NCBI GenBank assembly: GCA_024742665.1
Contig: JANSYA010000006.1
Span: forward strand, 248,001-312,000
DNA: 64,000 nt
Source of the DNA: a bacterium
GTDB taxonomy: Bacteria; Spirochaetota; Leptospiria; Leptospirales; Leptonemataceae
Direction: 5' to 3'
The notes beneath the pieces are model-generated. The model searched no databases, was not told where the DNA came from, and saw only the letters and a program-made list of their open reading frames with translations. How positions within the stretch are numbered: position 1 is the first letter of the stretch; each line of letters opens with the position of its first letter. Position numbers and translations under genes: made by a program. This document shows positions 8,601 to 20,600 of this stretch, in pieces.

Positions 8601-11600
8601 CGATTCGTTGGTATTCGTGTGGTGTTTGTTGATCAGATAGCCGACCGGGCCCGACTGCAGTCCCGTCCCCGGACCGTCGACGCGAATCCAGGCGGCGAGC
8701 GATATATTCGTGGTCAAACTCACCGAAGGCGAATTCGGAATCGTCACGTAGTCGTCCTGGCCGTCGAAAAGCAGAGCGCCGCCGCGCTGGCCGGCGGTCC
8801 AGTCCGGGCCGTTCGTCAGCGTTCCCGTATTGGCGTTCCCGGAAGAGTCCGCGACCAGCGTGCCGGCGCCTTCGTCGAAGCTGTAGGCCGCGGCCACGCC
8901 TTCGATGGCAGCCACGAAGGTGCCTTCCGCAGAGGAATCGCCGCCCCGTCCGCTCTCGCCATAGTACATATATACGCTGGTGATTTCCCCCGCCGGGATT
9001 TGCGGCACTCGAATCCAGATGCGGGTATTCGCGGTGCCCACTCCGGATTCGATCCAGAACGGGAGCTGAGTTTCGCCGTCGTCAGCCGTAAAATAAACGT
9101 CGCTCAGGTCCGGCGCGGTTTTATTTTCGGCGATCAGCGCGGCGCTGTCGATCGTTAACAGCACCTGATAGTCTGCTAAGCTTTCCGTTTCGTTTTCGCG
9201 ATCGATGACGATCGGTCGGCGATAGGGCCCGTTCAACAGAACGAATTCGGTTTCTTCTTCACCGCCGGCGCTGACGGTCGGCGCGTTTTGCGCGAATTGC
9301 CGGACCAGGGTCCGACCGGGCAGTTCCGGAGTCGCGAAGGCGTAATTCGCCGCCGCGTCCGCGACTTCTTCGGCCGTGAGCACGCGATCGTAAACCCGGA
9401 AGCCTTCGATCAGACCTTCATAGGACTGGGCCGGATTGAAACCGCCCCCGACGCTGTCCTGTTCCTGACCCAGAACCAGCGCGCCCCCCGCGGGTAGAGC
9501 GTAACCGACCGAAATCGTATCGCGACTCGTTTCGACGCCGTCTTTGTAAAAGACGACCTCTCCGTCCTGGCCGCGCCAGGTGACGGCGACGTGATGCCAG
9601 AGGTTATCGCTGACGACCGCGCCGCCGACCGCCGTATTGTTATTGGTCTGAAAGGTATAACTCGGAAGACCGGCGTTCGTCGTAAAGGTCATTTCATCAA
9701 TACCGGTCGGATTCGGATCGAGCTTGTAGGAAAACAGCGCGCCCTGCCGACTCGTATCGGCGCTGCGCATCCAGAATTCAACGGTGATCTCATTCGAAGG
9801 AATCTCCGCATAGGGATTGCGAATCGCGTATCCGCTGGTTCCGTTCAAACTGATCGCGCTCCCGAAATTACCGGCTACTCGCGGCGCACTGATCAGATCC
9901 AGCGTGTTCGCGTTGCCGGAGGAATCGAGCAGGAACGCGTCAGATGCTTCGTCCATCTGCAGCGCCATCGTCAGGCCCGGGATTTCGCGTACGAAGACTC
10001 CCGAGAGACTGGAACGCGCATAGGTCGCGCGATTGCCATAGTACATGTAGATCGTGCGCACGCCGTTCGCAGGAATCGTCGGGACCTTCACCCAGACCCG
10101 CGTCGCTTCGCTGTTAGCGCCCGATTCGATCCAGTAATTCAGTTCGCTGCTTCCGCCTTCGTCGACGAAAAGCAAATCGCGAAGATCCGCGCGTACTTTG
10201 CCCTCGCGCACCGGCGTCGCCGTGTCGACGATCAGCAGCTGCTGATAATCCGTCAGCGCGGCGCCGGCCGTGTTGTCGATCGCAATCGCCTGACGATAAT
10301 TCCAGGCGACGGGCGCGGCCAGGCTTTCGCCGATGCCGCGAGCGCCGGTATAGTCTACGGCGAAGCGTTCCGAAGTCGCTTCGACCGTCACGGGAATCGC
10401 CGACTCGAGCGGGAGCCCGGGATTCTCGAACCGGTCGCGCATTTCCGCGTTGCTTAATGCCCGGTTATATATTTGCAGTTCATCAAGCCGCCCGTCGACG
10501 GGATGAAAATTATTCGTGCTGCGGTAGCCGATGTCGAGATAGCTCGAAGTGGCGACGGAAGCGCCATTAGGGATGGTGCTGACGATTTCGCCGTTCCGAT
10601 AAAACGTGACCAGGCCCGAGCGACGAGTCGCGCCGATTTGATGCCACTGTCCGAGCGGCAGGGTTATCGCTTCCGACTCCGTAAAACCGGCAGCTCCCAG
10701 AAACAAACTGATTCGCTTGAGCGAGCTATTTACGTTATTGATTCCGAACTGAAAATTATCTACGATCTGATCCGATAGAATCACGCGATAATCGCCGTCG
10801 ATCACGTCCATATTCACCCAGATGCTGATCGAAAAATCACCGGTGCCAATCGCCGGCCAGCTAACCGGAGCCTGCGCGTACGAATTGATTCCGTTGAAGT
10901 CCAGACTATAGCCTCTCACAGACTGGAGACTCCACTGCGGTCCAAACAACGAAGCGGTGTTGCCGCTGCCCGAGCGATCTGTCAGCGTTCCGCCGGGCCC
11001 TTCGTTAAAATTCAGAGCCAGAATGACATCGTCCAGCGAGACCTTCGCGGTCTTGCGAATCAATTCGCGGCCCGGACGAGCAGCTACAAACAGCGACGCC
11101 TGCGCGTGTTGATCGGCGACTTCATCCGGCGAAAATGTTTTCGCATAGATTCCAGCCTGCGCGATCGCTCCTTTCAAGAAACCGCGCAGCATGGTTTCGT
11201 CGGCCGATCCGAAATAAGCGCCGAGCAGCGCGGAACGATCCGGCGTTGAGATACTCAGGGTGCCGAAGTTCGCGCTGTTATCGAGCTGGCCGTTAATGTA
11301 CAGTCGCGCTTCGCCGCTGGCGGGATCGTAGGTGCAGGCCACGTGATACCACTGGCCGTAGTTCACGACCGTGTTTGAAGTCAGCACACTCAGACCCGGA
11401 GACCAGAGCTCAAAGTCCAGTCTTCGCGTCCCATGGCGAATCAACAGCCCATAGGCCGCGTCGCCGCTGGTAAGTTCGCGCGATATAATAAAGGATCCCG
11501 TGGCCGCCTCGGCCCCTGTGCCGGGGCCGTCACAGCGAAAGACCGCGCTTAAAGTCAGGTTGCCCGTAACATCAAGCTGCGGATTGTCTGGAATCAAGAC

Positions 11601-14600
11601 GTGATCGTCCTGGCCGTCGAAGAGCAGCGCGCCCCGATCTACAGCCGGTCCGCCCGTTGGAACAGCGCCCACGATTGTGGCCGGGTTCCCGTTGGCGGAA
11701 GCGTCGGCGACCGTTGTCGCGCCCGTCTCCGAATCCAGAACGTAGGCCGCGCGCACGTCCGTGATCTCACGCACAAAAGTATCGGCAACGGACGAACGCG
11801 AAACGCTTTCCGCGAAACCGTAGCGCAATAGCACGCGAATCGTATCGCCGCCGCTGATGCTCGGGACTTTGATCCAGATTTTCGTCGCGGAAGTATTGAT
11901 TCCGCTTTCGATCCAGTGGTTGATTTCGGTCACGCCGTCGGCCGCAAAAATTGCGATATCGCTGCCGTCGGGCTGCATACGACCGCGCGCGATCGCGTCA
12001 GTCGTATCGATTTCAATCGGGACCTGATAGTCCGTTACAGTAATCGGCGCGTCGATCTTCGCGTTTAATTCGATCGCTTCGGAATACAACCAGCCCTGAG
12101 CGGGCGGCCGCGATTCATACAGACGCCGCTCGGCTCCGTGACGGATCGCAAACAATACGCCAGACTGCAGCGCGGTCGCGGTCCCGCCGACCGGCGCGTT
12201 ACCGGCGTAAATAAACTCGGCGTCCATCGCCAGGCGCGTCGCGTACTGCGCGTTCACCGCGGACTCCTCCGGTTCGTACTTTTTATCGAAGACCCAGTCG
12301 CCGCCCCGACGCCGATAAAGATACAGCGAACCGGCGTTCGTGCCCTGGGCGGTATTGTCTTCGCCCGCGCCCACGGCCAGGGTGCCGCCGCTCAGTCCCA
12401 CGCACTGACCGAAACGATCGCCGCCCGCTCCATCGTCCGCGGTCAGCTTGGTCTTTTGCACCCATCCCTGAACGGGATCGTTTTCGAAAATATAGACCGC
12501 GCCGCCGGTGCCTTCGTCGTTCGCGCCGATCGCGACGGTCTTGCCGTCTTCGGCGATGTCCACCCAGCGGCCGAAATTGTCGCCGGGGACGCGATCGTCT
12601 GAGATCAGTTTCGCCTGCTGGCTCCAGCTGTTACCGTCGCGGGTAAAAATATATACCGCACCGCCGGAAGCGCTCCCGCCTTCTAATTTCAAATAGGCGC
12701 TGACGACCAGCACGTTCGCCTGATCGTTAAAGCCCAGGGATGCGAAACCAAACGAGCCGTCCGGCGCTTCCGCGTCGTTCGCCGTCAAGATCGCCTGCTC
12801 TACGAACAGGTCACCTTCGCGATGATAGATGAAGACCGCGCCGCCGTCGCTCGCGACCAGATCGTGGTACGGCGCGCCGACCGCGAGATAGTCGCCCCGC
12901 GCCGCGAGGCCCGCGCCGAAGCCGTCGGTGTTGGTCGTGCTGCTCGACTGCAGCTTCTGATGTTCCCTCCATTGATTGCGGTCCCGTTTATAAACGTAGA
13001 CCGTTCCGGGAGCGGGAAAGGTTGTGCTGCTGCGAGCGCCGAAAAATGCGAACTGATGATCTTCGCCGCCGACCGCCGCCGTCGCGCCGAAGCGCGCGTT
13101 CGCCGCCGGATCGTTCGGGCGAACTTTTTGCATCAGGCCGAACTGGTCGCCGTGGCGGCGATACAGATATCCCGAGCCGCTGGCGGAACCGTCGTCGTCA
13201 TCGTCCGGCGATCCCACGGCGACGATATCCCCGCTCACGCCGATGCCGGTGGCGAAGCTGTCCAGATTGGCCGCGTCACCGGGAACAATGCGACGCGTTG
13301 CGCCGTCGACCGCCGTTTCAATCAAAGGCGGATTGTCCAGACGCTTGCGCAAGACTTCGCGTACACTTCGCTCCGGATCCACGTCGCTGAAGTTGCGATG
13401 GGCGTCATGAATTTCAGCGTCGCTCAAAGCGCGGTCGTAAATTCGCAGAGCGTCCAGAGCGCCGTGCCAGTCAAGGCTGGTATCCGCGCCCGCGATTCCG
13501 ACTCGTTTGCCGTGCGAAAAATTTGCGGGCGTCAATCGAACCGGTACGTGATTCGGATCGATCGGCGGGATGTAGGCCAGCTTTTCGCCGTTGAAAAAAT
13601 TCTCCAATTGATTGCCGCGACGGCGCAGCACATAGTGATTCCAGACGCCCGGAATTACCGACACTGGATTCTGCGAAGCGGAAAAAGTCGATGGCGCGTA
13701 GGTCAAAGACGAAATCAGATCCAGCTGTCCGCCGCCGGAGTGCTCCAGATACAGTCCGATCGAATCGGGCGTTTCTGTGCCGTCGCCGCGAAAGTCGAAG
13801 AGATAGTGACGACCGCCGCTGCCCGTCAAAGACGTTACGACGTCGAGACGAGCCCAGATGGAAACCGTGAAGTCGTAGATATTATCGCGCCCCGGGAACG
13901 GCGGGAGCGACGCGTACTGCCCGGCTCCGTTTAATGCCAGACTCGAACCGAATTTACCCGCCGTGCGCGATGCGCCGCTCTGCAGAGTGCCATCGAAGCC
14001 GTTACCGGAACGGTCGACGATGCTCGTGCCCGAATCCTCTTCGAAATCGTAGGCGGCGAGCACTCCGTCGATCTTTCGCACGAAAGTATCGGCGAGGGAC
14101 GAACGGCTGCGAGCGAGCGGATTGCCCGCATGCATGTAGATCGTTTTCGTCTGAGCGTACGGAATATAAGGCAGCCGCACCCAGACTTTCGTGTCGGCCG
14201 TATTTTTGCCCGATTCGATCCAGTGGGCCAGGCGTCCGCGACCGTCCGCGTCGGTAAACAATAGATCGCCGCAGTCGCTCTGCATTTGGCCGGCGCCGAT
14301 CAGCGCGGCCGTGTCGATACTTAACTCCGTTTGAATATCAGTTTCGCCTTCGTTCAATTCAAACAGATAGGCCGCGCCCCGACTCAAATTCTGCACGCCG
14401 TTCGCGCGATGCCCGACCAGGGCGTGCTTCGCGCCGATCGATACGACTGTGCCGAACAGGAAGCCGTTGATCGTACCGTCGCCCTTTAAGATTCTTTCCT
14501 CCGTCCAGTTGTTGCGCTCGTCGCGGCGAAAGATATAAGCCTTGCCTGGACCGTTCGAAGGCTGGCGCGCTCCCGCGAGAATTCGATCGCCGGAAATAGC

Positions 14601-17600
14601 GATTTCGACCGAGAGCTCATCGCCGGCCACACCATCGCTGGCGGTCAGCTTCGCTTCCTGGATCCAGGCATCGCCGCGCTGGCGAAAGACGTAGGCCGCG
14701 CCGGTCGAAGAGTTTTTCAAATAGGCGCCGGCGACGACAGTATCGCCGGACATACCCATAGATTCTCCGAGCTGATCGCCGTTGGCCGCGTCATCCGCGA
14801 CCAGCTCCGCTCCGCGTTGCCAGGTCGAGCCGTCGAAGTCGAATAGATAGACCGCCCCCCGGTTGACGGAGCTGCCCCCGTCGCCGCGACAGCCGACGGC
14901 GACCCGGCCTGTTTCGGCCGAAATAGAGACGGCGGATCCGAATCCGATCGTCGGACCGGGACTCGGATGCGAAAGAATCGCCTCTTCGCTCCAGCTCGCG
15001 CCGCTCCGCCGAAAGACGTAGGCGGCGCCCGCGTCCGTCGAGGCGGCGTCGCTTGTATGATCGCCAACGACCGCCAGATCGCCGTCGATCCAGGCGGAGT
15101 AGCCGAAGGAAGAAGCGGCGCTGGAGGGCGTTAAGATCTCCTGTTCGGTCCAGGCTCCGTTTTCGCGCACGAAAATATAGCATCGGCCGCCGCCCTGGGC
15201 CGTGACAATCAGCGATACGCCGTCGAAACTCAAGTTCGCGCCGAACACGTGACTCGCCGAACCATCGCTCGCGGTCAGCTTCGCGTCGAAGAGCCAGCGG
15301 TCTTCGCCATTGATTTCGGCTTCGCGACGATACACATACACCGCCCCGGCTCCCGAACCCAGCTCGTCGTCGCCGATCGCGCCCGCGAAAGCGAAATCAT
15401 CCCCGACAAAAACCTGTCCGCCCAGATAGTCCAGCTCGTCCAGATTCGCGGCGCTCAGCTTCGTAAAATTCGTCGACACGGCGGCGCGGTTATCAATGCG
15501 AATCGCCTGGCGCACGCTCCAGCTCTCCGGAAATTCGAAAGCGATGCGATCCTCCGTCGGTGCCGGCAGGACTGGCGGCGTCGCCCGCAGCGAACGGCGT
15601 ACCATTTCGCTGCGAGTGTTACCGGCGATCCGGGCGTCGGCTCGATTCTCAAAGAGGTCCCGCACTTCTTCCGCGGACAGCGAGCGCGCATACACCCGCG
15701 GCTGGTCTAAAGCGCCGTCCAGATAACGGCGACGCTGGCCGCCGCTAGCCGACTGAGCGCCCAGCAGCAGCGGCGTCGTAGTTTGTTGCAGATTGATCTG
15801 GCCAATCGATTGCTGCGCGTCGAGCACGCCGTTTATATAGATGCTCTGATTGCCGCTCGCACGATCGTACGTGCCGACAACGTGGTACCACTTTCCATAT
15901 TCAATCGAGGTATTGGAAAGCAAGCCGTGGACGACATCACCGGTATCGAAAATACCGAAGTTCAGCGTGCGATTATTCGTGTGAGCCACATCGATACTAT
16001 AAGAACGAGTGCCATTCGACAGGTGCTTCGAAATCAGCATCCCGTTAATGGCGGAGTCGGTGCCGGTGCCTGGAGCGTCGCAGCGAAACCAGCAGGAAAG
16101 CGTAATGTCGCTACGAATATTCGTCGAGACCGTGTTACCGACGTCGACGTAATCATTGACTCCGTCAAATTCGAGAGCGTTTTCAAAAACGCCCGCCGTA
16201 TAGATCGGGCCGCCGCCGGCAAGGCCTTCGTTGCCGTTCCCGGATTCATCGAAGATTCGGGCCTTCGTGATCGAATCGAAGCTGTACGCCGCCGCGATTC
16301 CATCGACGACCCGAACGAAAGTTTCCTGCGCGGAACTGCGCGCGGGAGTTTCTGGATTCCCGTAGTGTAAAAAGATCTGTTTGGATTCACCGGCTCGCAG
16401 ACCCGGCACGCGCGCCCAGATTTTTGTAGCGCGCGAATTCAAGCTTTCCGCTTCTACATAATACGGCAGAGGCGTTAATCCGTCTTCATCAGTAATTAAG
16501 AAGTCGTCGCCCTGCAGGCTGAGCTTTTGGTCCGCTATTAGATTCGTCGTATCCAGCTCGATTAAGACCTGCACGTCGTCGACGCTTTCCGGGCGCAGTC
16601 GCTCAAACTGAAAGACTTCGCCGACGCCGGTGCCCGGGAAAGTGGACGCGAAGATCGAATCGCCGACGATTTCCACGTCGTAGCCGAAGAACAGATTGTC
16701 CCGCGAAAAATCGCCGGCCTTGATTTCGATTCCGGGAGTCCAGCCGGAAGCCGTGCGCGTGAAGACGAAAGCCACGCCGGTGTCCGAAAATCCGTCGACG
16801 TGTTTGAATTCGCTACCCGCGACGATCGTATCGTGCGAAACACGCGTGCGAAAACCGAAGCGATCCCCGAGGGCGCCGTCGGGATCCGTCAGTTTCGCGG
16901 TTTCGACCCAGCGTCCGTCTTCGAGTTCAAAGACATACGCCGCGCCGTTGCCGATCGAAACTTCGTCCGCACCGATTACCATGGTCGTCCCGTGCATGGA
17001 CGGAAAGATACCGAAGCGATCCCCCGCGTTACGCACGGAAGGCACCAGCTTCTGAACCTCGGACCACACGCTGGTCTCACGATCCAGGCGAAAGACGAAG
17101 ACGGCCCCGCCGACGTGCGAACCGCCTTCGATATTATTAAACGCGCCGACGATCGCCACATCGCCGTACGCGGCCAGCTGCCAGGCGCGGTCCGCCGGAT
17201 TCGATTCCGAAGTCGTAAGCAGCTGCGTTTGCGACCAGCCGCTCGTCGGATCTTTATAGAAGACCCGCACCTGGCTCTGAGACGGGCTTTCGCCGCCGCC
17301 GAAAATATAGTCCCCTGCGATAGCGACATCGCCGCCCAGATTCGCGTCGCCCGGAGCGTCGCCGACCAGCTGCGCCGTTTCGTACCAGACCCCGCCCTGG
17401 CGTTCATAAACGAAGACCGCGCCCTGCCCGCCGTTCTGGCCGCCCGCGCCGATCGCCGCGCGATCGCCGTCCACGGCGATGCTGCCGCCGAATCCCGCGC
17501 CGCCCGTGAGGCCGGAGCCGGTGAAGCTCTGCACTTCCGTGTAAAAACCAGCGGCGTCGCGTTCGAGTACGCGCACGACGCCGTCGCTGCCTTCAAGAAA

Positions 17601-20600
17601 GCTTCCGACGAGCAGTTGATCGCCCGCTTCGGCGAGCAGCGTCGAAAACGCGCCGACTGCGACGGAACGCCGGGCTTCGCTGAAGCTTTCCGGAAAATCG
17701 TTTTGAATGCTGATTGATTTGCGATACTGCCAGCCTTCCGGCAAAGCGAAGGGCACCGGCAATTCGTTTTCGATCGCAACGATCGGCGCGGTTTCGGCGT
17801 ATGTTCGCAGTAGAATACGCCCCGGGTTTTCCAGAGTCGCATAACCGTAATAGTGCGACAGATCGGCGACTTCCGAATCGGTCAGCGCGCGCCGATACAC
17901 CTGCATGTGATTCAGACGTCCGTCCCAGTACTGCAGACCGACCAGGGCGTTCGCACTGGAACCCAGACGACTGTCATACGGCGGGCCGTCGCCGACTTCG
18001 CCTTCGTTGATCGATCCGAGCGGCAGGCGAATGCCGTTCAGATAATAAATAAAACTATTCGTGGAGCGTTTATCGCCGCCGGTATAGACGCCGACGAAAT
18101 GATTCCAGCGACCCAGAATCGCGTTCAATTCGATCGGCACGAAGATGTGGATACTCTCGCGAAAGTGAATATTCAGGCCCTGGGTTCCGCCCCGATTCCA
18201 GAAGACGCTGTAGAACTGGCTGGAGTCCCAGGCGAATTGCCACGGCGTGCGAGTTTCGTTTACGGCCCAGTCGTTGTCGGAATAAAACCACATGCTAATC
18301 GAAACCGGATCGCTTCCGGTTCCGGCCAGATTGCCCGGGGGCAGCAGGATCTCGTTATTGCTGCCGTTAAAATCCAGCGCAGATCCAAAGCGACCGTCAG
18401 TCCAAACGGGCACGCCCTGCATGGTACCGTCGTTGCCGTTCCCGGAGAGGTCGCGAATTAGAGTGCCGGCGCCTTCTTCGATCTGCCAGGCGGCGCCCAG
18501 GTCTTCGATTTCGCCCATGAAGGTTTCGGCGGTCGAAGAGCGAGCCACAGCGTTTTCGTTGCCATAGTGCAAAAAGATCCGCGCCAGTCCGCCGGCCGGA
18601 ATCGACGGCAGGCGCACCCAGATCTTCGTGGCGGCGGTGTTCATGCCCGACTCGATCCAGTACGGCAGCGGAATCAAATCGTCCGAGTTCATAAACAGAA
18701 TGTCGGAGCCGTCGGCGTTCATCTTGCCGGCGCTGACGAGCGACGCGGTATTGATCGTCAACTCATACTGATAATTAGTTAAGGATTCGGGCGTACGGGG
18801 AATGACCGTTAGCGAGCCGGTGCGATGCCGGGGGGCAGCCGATGAGTTCGAAGCCGAATTCGCAACATATGCAACTCCGTCTTCCAGTTGCACGCGACTT
18901 CCAAAGCCGCTGAAGGCCGAGTCATCGTTGAGAATGAATTTCGTTTCCTGGGACCAAACACCGGCCTCCTTTTTCAGGACATAGACCGCTCCGGCTTCGG
19001 TTCCTTCCGTATTGTTGTTGCCTCGCGCGCCGACCAGGACGGTGTCGCCGTTGATATCGACATTCTGACCGTAACGATTCGCTGCATGTCCGTCCAATGC
19101 GGTGATGCGCGCCGCCTGACTCCAGGTAGAGCCGTCGAATTCGAAAATATAGGTCGCACCCTCGTCAGTCGTATTGCCGCTTTCATAAGGAGCGCCGACG
19201 ACAATTTGATTCCCGTCGATGGCGACGCTGATGCCGAACCAGGTTTCGCCCGCGCCGCTCAGGGTCTGCTGATACACCCAGCCCTGGCCGATGCGCTGAT
19301 AAACAAAGGCCTGGCTGCGGCTATAAGCGCCGATCACAGCCGTATCGCCGTCGACCGCGACGACGCCGAAGATATCGTTCGCCGCCGGCGCCGGCGGCGT
19401 CATCTTCGCCTCTTCTTGCAGTACGCCTCCGACGATGCGAAAGGCGTAGGCGGCGCCGGCGAAACCGTTTTTGCGAGGCGAACCCGCCAGCACGGTCGTA
19501 CCGGAAATCGCGACAAAGGCCCCGAATTGATCGCCGACCGCGGCGTCCGAGGCGACGACCTGCTGTATTTCACGCCATTCACCGTCATTTAACTCGAACA
19601 CATACACCGAGCCGGTGCTGGCGGTCGCATTCTCGGGGTGCGAGCCGACAACCATGAGATCGCCTTCGATCGCGACACGCATTCCGAAGCGTTTGTCGAC
19701 GCCGGAGTCCGACGCGGTGATCTTTTGTCTTTCGACCCACTCGCCGTCCACCCGCTGGAACGCATAGACCGCCCCGGCCCGGGATGCATCGGTAGCGTCC
19801 GCAGCCATCAGCCAATCGCCGTGCACTGCGAAACTTGAGGCGAAGGCCGCGCCGATTCGCGCATCGCTCGCGTACAACTGCTGCGAACGACGGCTAAAAG
19901 GAGCGTCCACAATCGGACTGGCGACATTCATGGCGACGCGAAACTTCCAGTCGCCCGTGATTTCGCCGATGCCGATGCCGGAGCGCGGTCCGACTGCGCC
20001 GTCTACCAGCAGGTCTTCGCGGACCTGCATGGCGTCGTCGACTACGAGCGCGTCGGTTATATGCTGCGACTTGAGCTCGCCGTGAATTGTAATGCGATCC
20101 GAATCCTGGTCGCCCAGCAGCACGTCGCCGGGAGTCTGCGCCAGGTCTTTGGCGATCACGTCGCCCTGAACCGTCAGCTGACCTTCGACCGTCAGATCTT
20201 CGTCAATCGTCAGCGAACCGGTGATCGTATCGCCGGCGCGATCGGCTTTGATATTCTCAAGCGCGTCGAGTGCTTCGCGCACCGTCGTCACGCCGGCCAT
20301 TAGATCCAGGCCCGCGGGGTCCAGCACGGCTTCCGGCGTATGCTGCAAACGCGCGGCGACGCTCAAACCCGCATTAAATTCAACGAGCAGCGGCAGCGGC
20401 GTGCCGTCGGCATCGAGCAGCGTCGCGCTGACCCGGGGTTGAGCCGTCGTCGGATCGATGCGCCAGCGCACGGCCGCGAGCCCTTCGCCGTCCGTTAATA
20501 CGTCGACGCTCGCACCGGTATTCGCCGCGTCCAAAACATCTTCGAGAGTCGCTGTCGCGCCCGTGTCACCCGCGACGATCGTAAAACGCACTCGCGCATC

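Noticed and set aside
12822-13934. Long plus-strand open frame (370 codons), with others such as 8349-9158 and 9591-10457
   Set aside because: They lie antisense to the 5476-aa gene in a GC-rich region, have Arg/Ala/Val-rich low-complexity products and match no domain. Codon bias of the real gene keeps the opposite frame open.
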